Below, one piece after another: positions 1 to 6,237 of a stretch of DNA of 10,479 nt (its first letter is position 1; the number at the start of each line of letters is the position of its first letter). Origin of the DNA: an uncultured bacterium (GTDB lineage Bacteria; Verrucomicrobiota; Kiritimatiellia; RFP12; UBA1067); assembly GCA_900547945.1 (NCBI GenBank), contig URIT01000121.1, positions 1-10,479 on the forward strand. Reading direction: 5' to 3'. Position numbers and translations under genes: made by a program. Under the pieces are notes generated by a model, which did not search any database, had not been told where the DNA came from, and saw only the letters and a list, made by a program, of their open reading frames with translations.

Positions 1-52
1 GGTCGACTTCTCCGGCCTCGTCGTCTCCGCCGGCCTCGCCGCCTCGTTCTGA
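1..52 (+). CDS. C-terminal end of an unidentified protein (partial)
   Basis: Only the last 16 codons and the TGA stop (50-52) are visible, read in the frame that starts at base 2. The tail reads VDFSGLVVSAGLAASF. Fifteen of the sixteen codons end in C and the other in G, which matches the codon style of the firm genes in this window and is the main reason to believe the frame. The small, hydrophobic composition would suit the end of a membrane or exported protein, but no function can be given. It converges on the radical SAM gene, with only nine bases between the two stop codons. No clear terminator is visible in that gap. Confidence 0.5.
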   Translation, partial: VDFSGLVVSAGLAASF

Positions 53-61
53 GCGGCGTCG

Positions 62-1204
62 TCAGGGGACGGTTTCGGCGTCGGTGAGGTAGCAGGTCGG
101 GTCTTCGCCCCAGAGGTCGCCCGTCACGGCTTCGCCGCGCGCACGGAAGTTGCCGCCGCAGAGGTCGAGCCAGCGGCAATGGCGGCAACGGCCCTGGACG
201 AGTGCCTTCTTGCGGCGCAGGTCGGCGAGGAGGGAACCGGGGGCGGGGTGTCCCCAGATCTGCGAAAAGGGCGTCTCCAGGACGTTGCCGACGGGGTGGT
301 TGCGCCAGAACTGGTCTGGATAGACCGTACCGTCCCAGGAAATGCAGCCGATGCCCTCGCCAGACGAGTTGCCGCCGTTGAGGGTCAGAAGTTCGAGCGC
401 CTGGTCCGCGTTGGGATGGTTCTCGGCTTTCATCCTGAGGTAGAGGGCGATGCCGTCGCAGGCGTTGTCGACGGTGAGGACCTCCACGGGGAAGCCGGTC
501 TCGAAGCACGTGCGCGTTTCGGCGAGGATCGTGTTGAGCGCGGCACGGGCCTCGGCGTGGTCGAGGTCCGTCGCGGCGATCTCCCTCCCTCGCCCCGTGT
601 AGACGAGATGGTAGAGGCAGATGCGCGGCACGCGTTCGCGGCGCATGAGGTCGAAGATGGCGGGGAGGGAGGCGACGTTGTCGCGGGTCATCGTCACGCG
701 CAGGCCGACCTTGACGCCCCGGTCGCGGAGGCGGCGGATGGCTGCAAGGGACTGACGGTAGGCGCCGGGGTGGCGGCGGAAGGCGTCGTGAATCGCCTCG
801 GTGCCGTCGATGGAAATGCCGACGTAGGCGACGCCGAGGTCGCGGATCCAGTCCGCCCAGGCATCGTCGATGAGCGTGCCGTTCGTCGAGAAGGTGACGC
901 GGATGCCACGGGCCTTCGCGTGGGCGGCGAGCGTGCGGATGTCCGGGCGGAGAAAGGGTTCGCCGCCGGAGAAGAGGATGACGGGGACGCCGAAGGCGGC
1001 GAGATCGTCGATCACGGCGCGGGCCTGGTCCGTCGTGAGCACGCGCTGCTCGCCCGCGCATGCGGCGTAGCAGTGCGAACAGGCGAGATTGCAGGCGGGG
1101 GTGCAGTTCCACACCACCACGGGGCGGCGGTGGACGCCCTTGCGGTAGCGGAGCCGGTCGGATGCTTCAACCGTGCCGAAGTAGAGCTTTGAGATGCCAA
1201 TCAT
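62..1204 (-). CDS. ahbC: AhbC/NirJ-type radical SAM/SPASM protein (12,18-didecarboxysiroheme deacetylase-like)
   Basis: This is a 380-residue cytoplasmic iron-sulphur enzyme. The start MIGISKLYFGTVEASD and the run VVVWNC before the cluster motif match, as I remember them, AhbC proteins of sulphate reducers. AhbC removes the two acetate side chains of 12,18-didecarboxysiroheme to give Fe-coproporphyrin III in the alternative haem pathway. Visible motifs: the radical SAM cluster C38-x3-C42-x2-C45; GGEP at 80-83; C287 in GIGCISWDG; and the C-terminal SPASM-type cysteines C340, C343, C349 and C371, with LCGGNFRARGEAV between the last two. Length fits the family. The ATG at 1204 is preferred because it begins the conserved MIGISKLY. 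A longer frame from a TTG at 1231 would run through the promoter and adds nine unconserved residues. There is no Shine-Dalgarno site, so the message is probably near-leaderless. No other haem gene is in view, so a related SPASM deacetylase or peptide-modifying role remains possible. Confidence 0.85.
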   Translation of the reverse strand: MIGISKLYFGTVEASDRLRYRKGVHRRPVVVWNCTPACNLACSHCYAACAGEQRVLTTDQARAVIDDLAAFGVPVILFSGGEPFLRPDIRTLAAHAKARGIRVTFSTNGTLIDDAWADWIRDLGVAYVGISIDGTEAIHDAFRRHPGAYRQSLAAIRRLRDRGVKVGLRVTMTRDNVASLPAIFDLMRRERVPRICLYHLVYTGRGREIAATDLDHAEARAALNTILAETRTCFETGFPVEVLTVDNACDGIALYLRMKAENHPNADQALELLTLNGGNSSGEGIGCISWDGTVYPDQFWRNHPVGNVLETPFSQIWGHPAPGSLLADLRRKKALVQGRCRHCRWLDLCGGNFRARGEAVTGDLWGEDPTCYLTDAETVP

Positions 1205-1214
1205 GTCGGACCGT

Positions 1215-1223
1215 ATTATACCA
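1215..1223 (-). promoter_or_regulatory. Extended -10 promoter for the radical SAM gene
   Basis: Read on the minus strand this is TGGTATAAT, an exact TATAAT hexamer (1220 to 1215) preceded by the TGn extension. Ten bases separate it from the ATG at 1204, so transcription would begin about two to four bases before the start codon. No convincing -35 hexamer sits 16-18 bases upstream; the TTGCCA at 1231-1226 is only five bases from the -10 box, too close to serve. Confidence 0.6.
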
Positions 1224-1243
1224 AATGGCAAATCGGATTTCTG

Positions 1244-1252
1244 TGGTATAAT
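1244..1252 (+). promoter_or_regulatory. Extended -10 promoter for the GH2-led operon
   Basis: TGGTATAAT on the plus strand, identical to the divergent box at 1215-1223 and forming with it a perfect 9-base inverted repeat with a 20-base centre. The hexamer ends six bases (GCCCGC) before the ATG at 1259, so the expected transcription start falls on or next to the start codon and the message would be leaderless. No good -35 hexamer is seen at 1223-1230. The gap is conspicuously A/T-rich in an otherwise G/C-rich region. Confidence 0.6.
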
Positions 1253-1258
1253 GCCCGC

Positions 1259-3616
1259 ATGGAAAAAGATGGAGTCACAGGCCGGTGGCTGATGATTGCC
1301 GTTGCCGCATGTATCGGTGCGGCGCAGGCGGGCGGCGTGTCGCTGGACGGCGCGTGGACGCTCGGCTACCGCCGCCAGCAGGAAGGGGGCGCGTGGACGT
1401 CAATCCCGGCGACGGTGCCGGGCGACACCTACGCCGCCCTGCACGCGGCGGGCGTCATCCCAGACCCGACGGTCGGCACGAACGCCTGGGCGCTCCTCGG
1501 CTGGGAACAGTATGAGTGGCGGTATGTGCGGACGTTCCGGGGCGTGCCCGTGCGGCCGGGGGAGCGCGTCGAGCTGCGCTTCGACGGCGTGGATACGCGG
1601 GCGGACTGCTTCCTGAACGACGAACGGCTCGGGCACAGCGAGAACATGTTCACGCCCGTCCGCTTCGACGTGACGGAGCGGCTGAAGGCCGACAACACGC
1701 TCGCTGTGTACATCAAGAGCCCGCTGGGGCGTCCGCTCCTCGGCGTCCTCGGCCGCAGCCGCATCGGCGGCACCGACGTGGAGGGCATCCGCAAGGCGCA
1801 GCACATGTTCGGCTGGGACATCATGCCGCGCCTCGTGACGAGCGGCCTCTGGCGGAGCGTCGCGCTCGACGTTCTGCCCGCATGCCGCTTCGGCGATGTC
1901 CACTGGATGTGCCTGAAGGCGGACCCGAAGACCCGTACGGCGGAACTGAAGGTGGACGGCCAGATCCTCGCACCCTGGAAGCACCTGCACGCCTCGACCC
2001 TGCGCCTCACGCTCGCCCGCAACGGGAAGGTCGCCGTCCGGCGCGAGGAGCCTGTCCACTTCTACCAGACGCGGACCGCGCTCACGGTGCGCGCCGCCGA
2101 CCTCTGGTGGCCGCGCGACGCGGGGCAGGCCGCGCTCTACGACGGCGTGGCGGAGTTCGTGGCGGCGGACGGCACCGTGCTCGCCCGCGACGCCCGGAAG
2201 GTCGGCTTGCGCACGGTGCGCCTCGAACGGGCGGACTGGAAGAGCGAGGCGGAGCCGGGGACTTTCCGCTTCGTCGTCAACGGCACGCCCCTCTACCTGC
2301 ACGGTACGGACTGGACGCCGCTCGACGCCTGCCATTCCCGCGACGGGCAGCACCTGCGCCGGGCCCTCGACATGCTCGTCGACCTCAACTGCAACATGAT
2401 CCGCGTCTGGGGCGGCGGCGTCTACGAGCCGGACGCGCTCTACGACTTCTGCGACGCGAACGGCATCCTCGTGTGGCAGGACTTCATGATGGGCAACGTG
2501 CAGCCCGAGCAGAACGACGCCTTCGCGCGCACGATCGCCGACGAGGCCCGCGCGCAGGTCGTGCGCCTCCGCAGCCACCCCTGCCTCGCGCTCTGGTGCG
2601 CGAACAACGAGATCGACCGCGCGATGGCGGGCTACTGGGGCGCCTGGGCGCCCGACCCGGCCGGCGAGCGCATCAGCCGCGAAGTGCTGCCGCGCGTCCT
2701 CCGCGACTTCGATCCCTTCACGCCCTACATTCCCTCCTCGCCCTGGTGGACGCCCGCCGTCGTGCGCGGTGCGGCGAAGCTCTCGCAGGACCACCTCTGG
2801 GGGCCGCGCCACACCTACTTCAAGAACGCCTTCTGGACGCGCGCGACGCCGACCTTCGTGAGCGAGACGGGCTATCACGGCTGCCCGAACGTCGATGCGC
2901 TCCGGCGCATGATGACGCCCGCCGGCCTCTATCCGTGGCCGAACCCCGACGACCCGTTCACGTTCAACGACGAATGGGCCTGCAAGGCGACGATGGCCTA
3001 CCCCTCCCAGCGCCGCGCGGGGTCCGGGCGGAACGCGCTCATGCCGCGCCAGGTGAAGGCGATGTTCGGGCACGTGCCGAAGGATCTCGCGACGTTCGCG
3101 GACCTCTCCCAAAGCGTCCAGGCCGAGGCGCTCAAGTACTGGATCGAGCTGTCGCGCTCCCGCAAGGGACGCACGTGGGGGCTTCTCTGGTGGAACCTCC
3201 GCGACGGATGGCCGATCATCTCGGACGGCGTGGTCGACTACTACTACGGCAAGAAGAAGGCCTACGACGCCATCAAGGGCGTGCAGCAGCCCCAGCTCGT
3301 CGCCTACGTCGACACGCCGTTCGACGGTGAGGCCGCGCGCGGCGTCACGAACCGCCTCGTCGCGGTGAACGACCGCCTGTACGCCGTCGCGGGGACGGTG
3401 CGGGCCGTGGATGCGGAGACGGGGCGGGCCGTGTGGGAAGGAGCGGCCGAGATCCCCGCGAACGGCACGAAGGTGTTGTGCGAGAACATCCCGCTCACGG
3501 GGCAGGGCATGCTGCGCATCGACTATGCGTTCGAGGGCGTGGCGCGTGTGAACCGGTGCCTGTACGGCCCTCCGCCCTATGACGCGGTGGCCTACCGGGC
3601 GTGGCGAACGAAGTGA
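1259..3616 (+). CDS. Exported GH2 family beta-mannosidase-like glycosidase
   Basis: This 785-residue retaining glycosidase likely removes terminal beta-D-mannose or a similar sugar from oligosaccharides outside the cytoplasmic membrane. A signal peptide covers residues 1-24 (cleavage after AQA). Modules in order: GH2 N-terminal sugar-binding beta-sandwich (about 27-190, with WDIMPRLVTSGLWR), immunoglobulin-like domain (about 205-330), TIM barrel (about 335-650, with RVWGGGVYEPDALYDFCD and ILVWQDFMMGN, typical of the mannosidase branch), and a C-terminal beta domain (about 690-785). The acid/base is E451 in WCANNE; the nucleophile is probably E536 in FVSETGYHG. It is somewhat shorter than many bacterial beta-mannosidases (about 850 residues). 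The ATG at 1259 has no Shine-Dalgarno site but lies just after an extended -10 box. A later ATG at 1292 would remove the charged start of the signal peptide. Family is firm; substrate is inferred, and GH2 exo-glucosaminidase-like activity is an alternative. Confidence 0.88.
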   Translation: MEKDGVTGRWLMIAVAACIGAAQAGGVSLDGAWTLGYRRQQEGGAWTSIPATVPGDTYAALHAAGVIPDPTVGTNAWALLGWEQYEWRYVRTFRGVPVRPGERVELRFDGVDTRADCFLNDERLGHSENMFTPVRFDVTERLKADNTLAVYIKSPLGRPLLGVLGRSRIGGTDVEGIRKAQHMFGWDIMPRLVTSGLWRSVALDVLPACRFGDVHWMCLKADPKTRTAELKVDGQILAPWKHLHASTLRLTLARNGKVAVRREEPVHFYQTRTALTVRAADLWWPRDAGQAALYDGVAEFVAADGTVLARDARKVGLRTVRLERADWKSEAEPGTFRFVVNGTPLYLHGTDWTPLDACHSRDGQHLRRALDMLVDLNCNMIRVWGGGVYEPDALYDFCDANGILVWQDFMMGNVQPEQNDAFARTIADEARAQVVRLRSHPCLALWCANNEIDRAMAGYWGAWAPDPAGERISREVLPRVLRDFDPFTPYIPSSPWWTPAVVRGAAKLSQDHLWGPRHTYFKNAFWTRATPTFVSETGYHGCPNVDALRRMMTPAGLYPWPNPDDPFTFNDEWACKATMAYPSQRRAGSGRNALMPRQVKAMFGHVPKDLATFADLSQSVQAEALKYWIELSRSRKGRTWGLLWWNLRDGWPIISDGVVDYYYGKKKAYDAIKGVQQPQLVAYVDTPFDGEAARGVTNRLVAVNDRLYAVAGTVRAVDAETGRAVWEGAAEIPANGTKVLCENIPLTGQGMLRIDYAFEGVARVNRCLYGPPPYDAVAYRAWRTK

Positions 3617-3628
3617 TTTCATTCAAAA

Positions 3629-3634
3629 AAGGAG
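3629..3634 (+). promoter_or_regulatory. Ribosome binding site of the symporter gene
   Basis: AAGGAG lies nine bases before the ATG at 3644, inside the 27-base gap after the GH2 stop. It fixes the start of the symporter and contrasts with the absence of any such site before the GH2 gene. Confidence 0.75.
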
Positions 3635-3643
3635 AGAGAAGCA

Positions 3644-4684
3644 ATGGTCGAGTCCGTATCCGCAAACCCGCTGGTGGGGTCCCTTATCTTCGCGCTCGGC
3701 GGTCTGTCCGGCGCCGTGTTCGCGGTGCCGTTCCGCCGGATCCGGGGCGTGGCGTATGAAAGCTACTGGCTCGTCTACGCGCTCGCCGGGCTGTTGGCGT
3801 TCCCGCTCGTGCTCGCGCTGGCGACATGCCCGGGGACGCTGAAGGTCATCGCGGGCGCCGGGCCGAAGACGCTCGCGCAGTGCGCGGGCTTCGGCGCGCT
3901 GTGGGGGCTCGGCGGCCTCACCTGGGGGCTTATGATCCGCTACCTCGGCATCGGCCTGGGTCTCGCGATCGGGTGCGGACTCTGCTCGGCGACGGGGACG
4001 CTCATCCCGCCGCTCGTGACGGGGCAGGCGGGAACCCTCGTGGCGACGGTGGGGGCGAAGATCGTGCTGGGCGGCGTCCTCGGCTCGCTCGTCGGCATCG
4101 CGCTGGTGGGCCTCGCGGGCAAGTTCAAGGAAGGCGAGCTTACGGAGGAGCAGAAGAAGGCGGCGGTGGCGGAGTTCGACTTCAGGAAGGGCATGCTCGT
4201 GGCGCTCTTCTCGGGCATCGCCTCGGCGGGCATGAACTTCGGTCTCCAGAGCGGCGCGGCGCTGGAGAAGGCCGCGGCGGCGGCGGGGACGCCGACGGCG
4301 TGGTGCGGCATGCCCGTCCTCGTCGTCGTCTTCTGGGGCGGGCTTGCCGTCAACGTCGCGTGGTGCCTCTGGCAGAACGGACGGAACGGCACGTTCGCCG
4401 ACTACGGACGGATGGCGAAGACGGCCGCGCCCGCGTGGGCGGCCCTCGCGGGTGTGATCTGGGCATGCCAGTTCGCGTGCCAGAAGATCGGCGAGCCGCA
4501 GATGGGCGACCTGAAGTACATCGGCTTCGCCGTGGTGATGGGCAGCTCGATCTTCTTCTCGTCCCTCCTCGGCCTTCTGATGGGCGAGTGGAAGGGTACG
4601 GGCGCGAAGACGAAGGGGTGCCTCGCGCTGGGCATCCTCGTCTTGCTGGTCTCCTTCTGCGTCATCAGCTACGGCACCAAGTGA
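3644..4684 (+). CDS. rhaT: RhaT-family L-rhamnose/H+ symporter-like membrane protein
   Basis: A 346-residue inner-membrane protein, the same length as E. coli RhaT (344). It resembles RhaT along its whole length: the first helix with a conserved AVPFRRIRG loop (compare YAPFKKVKK in E. coli), YESYWLVYALAGLLAFPL, the GALWGLGGLTWGLMIRYLGIGLG segment, the charged central loop before FDFRKGMLVAL, and GIASAGMNF (GIFSAGMSF in E. coli). About ten hydrophobic segments can be counted, near residues 9-29, 40-62, 76-98, 102-122, 136-158, 182-202, 221-244, 262-282, 290-313 and 323-343. RhaT couples L-rhamnose (and L-lyxose) uptake to protons. Placed between secreted glycosidase genes, it probably imports a sugar they release. 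Family assignment is good, but the exact sugar is unproven because no rhamnose isomerase or kinase gene is in view. Confidence 0.85.
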   Translation: MVESVSANPLVGSLIFALGGLSGAVFAVPFRRIRGVAYESYWLVYALAGLLAFPLVLALATCPGTLKVIAGAGPKTLAQCAGFGALWGLGGLTWGLMIRYLGIGLGLAIGCGLCSATGTLIPPLVTGQAGTLVATVGAKIVLGGVLGSLVGIALVGLAGKFKEGELTEEQKKAAVAEFDFRKGMLVALFSGIASAGMNFGLQSGAALEKAAAAAGTPTAWCGMPVLVVVFWGGLAVNVAWCLWQNGRNGTFADYGRMAKTAAPAWAALAGVIWACQFACQKIGEPQMGDLKYIGFAVVMGSSIFFSSLLGLLMGEWKGTGAKTKGCLALGILVLLVSFCVISYGTK

Positions 4685-4719
4685 GGCGCCGGCCCTTGAG
4701 GTGATTTGAAACGCAAACG

Positions 4720-4725
4720 AAAGGA
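4720..4725 (+). promoter_or_regulatory. Ribosome binding site of the GH39-like gene
   Basis: AAAGGA lies nine bases before the ATG at 4735. The 50-base gap after the symporter stop otherwise holds nothing recognisable: no strong hairpin and no T-tract. Confidence 0.6.
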
Positions 4726-4734
4726 ACGAACGGA

Positions 4735-6156
4735 ATGAAGAAGCTCATGTTGATGGCGGCGGGATGCGCGGGGCTGGCCCTCGTCGCGGCGCCGGAGTGG
4801 TCCGTGGCGGTCGATGCGAACGCGACGCGCGGACCGATCAAGCTGATGAACGCGGTCAACAACGGCCCCACGAAGCCGCGCAGCGACCAGTCGCGCGGCA
4901 ACTTCGACGAATACGCTGCCCTGAAGATCCCGTATGCGCGCATCCACGACGCGAGCATCTGCAACGCCTACGGGGCGCACCACACCGTGGACATCAGCGC
5001 CGTGTTCCCGGACTTCGACGCGGACGTGGAGGACCCCGCGAGCTACGACTTCACGCTCACCGACGAATACCTCGGCAACATCCGCGCCGCCGGCACCGAG
5101 CCCTACTACCGCCTCGGCCAGTCCATCGAGCACTGGATCAAGAAGTACGGCGTCAACCCGCCGAAGGACTTCGCCAAGTGGGCGCGCATCTGCGAGCACA
5201 TCGTACGCCACTACAACGAGGGCTGGGCGGACGGCTTCAAGTGGAACATCAAGTACTGGGAGATCTGGAACGAGCCGGACGGCAACAAGCCGACGGCCGA
5301 CGGGCGGCCGGGCCCGACCTGGACGGGCACGAACGCGCAGTTCCTCGAACTCTACAAGGTGACGTCGCGCCATCTGCGCGCATGCTTCGGCGGCACGATC
5401 AAGATCGGCGGCCCGGCCTTCTGCTGGTGGGGCGCCTGGGGGAAGGAGTTCCTGCCGTTCTGCGCGAAGGAGAAGCTGCCGCTCGACTTCTACTCCTGGC
5501 ACTGCTACTACAAGGACGCGACCGCGCCCGCCGATGCCGCGCGCCGCGCCCGCGCGCTGCTCGACGCGAACGGCTTCACGAAGACGGAGAGCCATCTGAA
5601 CGAATGGAACTACGTGCGCGGCTGGAGCGACGAGTGGGTCTATTCGCTCGAATGCGAGAGCGGCCGCTTCAACCAGAAGGGCGCCGCGTCCGTCGCCGCC
5701 GTGATGATCACCTGCCAGGACGCGCCGCTCGACATGCTCATGTTCTACGACGCGCGCGTCAACACGAACATGAACAACCTGTTCGACACGCTCACGCTCC
5801 TGCCGATGAAGGGCTACTACCCGTTCCTCGCCTGGCGCCGCCTGACCGAGCTCGGCACGCAGGTCGCGACGACCGTCGCGACGCCGGACATCAAGAAACC
5901 GCAGCTCTTCGCCTGCGCCGCGAAGAACGCGGCCGGGCGCGGCGCGCTCTTCCTCGCGCGCTATTCCGACGACAACAACATCGTCGAGACGCGCCGGGTC
6001 AGGCTGACGCTCCCCAAGGGCGTCGATCCCGCCACCGCGCGTTGCCACCTGACGGACGCCGTGCGCACCTACACGGAAACGCCGCTCATCGTCCAGGCGG
6101 ACGGAACGGCCGTGCTGAAGCTCCAGCCCAATTCCTTCGCGCTCGTCGAGTGGTAG
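4735..6156 (+). CDS. Exported GH39-like clan-A glycoside hydrolase
   Basis: A 473-residue exported enzyme with a signal peptide of about 19 residues (MKKLMLMAAGCAGLALVAA). The body is a (beta/alpha)8 barrel of the GH39-like type. The acid/base is E180 in YWEIWNEPDG, the standard clan GH-A pattern, and the probable nucleophile is E290 in SHLNEWNYV. Other conserved-looking blocks are KIPYARIHDAS (64-74), the YDFTLTDEYL segment (104-113), YYRLGQSIEH (124-133), WARICEHIVRHYNEGWADGF (149-168) and FYSWHCYY (252-259). From about 395 onward there is a small beta domain ending FALVEW, as is common behind such barrels. GH39 includes beta-xylosidases and alpha-L-iduronidases, so an exo-acting retaining enzyme is likely, but the sugar cannot be read from sequence. 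C11 after MAAG faintly resembles a lipobox, but a hydrophobic run follows it, so ordinary signal peptidase cleavage is favoured. Confidence 0.78.
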   Translation: MKKLMLMAAGCAGLALVAAPEWSVAVDANATRGPIKLMNAVNNGPTKPRSDQSRGNFDEYAALKIPYARIHDASICNAYGAHHTVDISAVFPDFDADVEDPASYDFTLTDEYLGNIRAAGTEPYYRLGQSIEHWIKKYGVNPPKDFAKWARICEHIVRHYNEGWADGFKWNIKYWEIWNEPDGNKPTADGRPGPTWTGTNAQFLELYKVTSRHLRACFGGTIKIGGPAFCWWGAWGKEFLPFCAKEKLPLDFYSWHCYYKDATAPADAARRARALLDANGFTKTESHLNEWNYVRGWSDEWVYSLECESGRFNQKGAASVAAVMITCQDAPLDMLMFYDARVNTNMNNLFDTLTLLPMKGYYPFLAWRRLTELGTQVATTVATPDIKKPQLFACAAKNAAGRGALFLARYSDDNNIVETRRVRLTLPKGVDPATARCHLTDAVRTYTETPLIVQADGTAVLKLQPNSFALVEW

Positions 6157-6185
6157 CCGGTGGAGGGAGTGGAAGGATACCCGGT

Positions 6186-6214
6186 GAAGGCGGTTTCCGT
6201 GTGAAACCGCCTTC
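6186..6214 (+). promoter_or_regulatory. Intercistronic 12-bp hairpin before the large exported protein
   Basis: GAAGGCGGTTTC (6186-6197) and GAAACCGCCTTC (6203-6214) pair perfectly around a five-base loop, CGTGT. No T-run follows, so it is not a standard intrinsic terminator. It lies 23 bases before the ATG at 6238 and may stabilise the upstream message, reduce read-through, or control translation of the next gene. The rest of the 81-base gap is purine-rich and holds the ribosome binding site. Confidence 0.65.
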
Positions 6215-6225
6215 TGCCTGAAGAG

Positions 6226-6232
6226 AAGGAGG
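6226..6232 (+). promoter_or_regulatory. Strong ribosome binding site of the 1189-residue protein
   Basis: AAGGAGG, a full Shine-Dalgarno match, lies five bases before the ATG at 6238 and supports that start. Its first bases belong to AGAAGG (6224-6229), which is exactly complementary to CCTTCT (6210-6215) in the right arm and flank of the upstream hairpin. Confidence 0.8.
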
Positions 6233-6237
6233 CTGAG

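Noticed and set aside
179..1192. A 337-codon plus-strand open frame opposite the radical SAM gene
   Set aside because: The minus strand carries all the cluster-binding cysteines and the family N-terminus, so the plus-strand frame is a shadow.
1205..1231. Longer start (TTG at 1231) for the radical SAM gene
   Set aside because: It adds nine unconserved residues, has no ribosome binding site, and would be encoded by the promoter itself. The ATG at 1204 begins the conserved family sequence.
1226..1231. TTGCCA on the minus strand as a -35 box
   Set aside because: It is only five bases from the -10 hexamer, against the normal 16-18.
1400..3622. A 740-codon minus-strand open frame opposite the GH2 gene
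   Set aside because: Same reason: an antisense shadow of a gene with intact GH2 catalytic motifs.
4735..4767. Lipoprotein signal (MAAGC) on the GH39-like protein
   Set aside because: The hydrophobic stretch before the cysteine is too short and continues well after it, so an ordinary signal peptide fits better.
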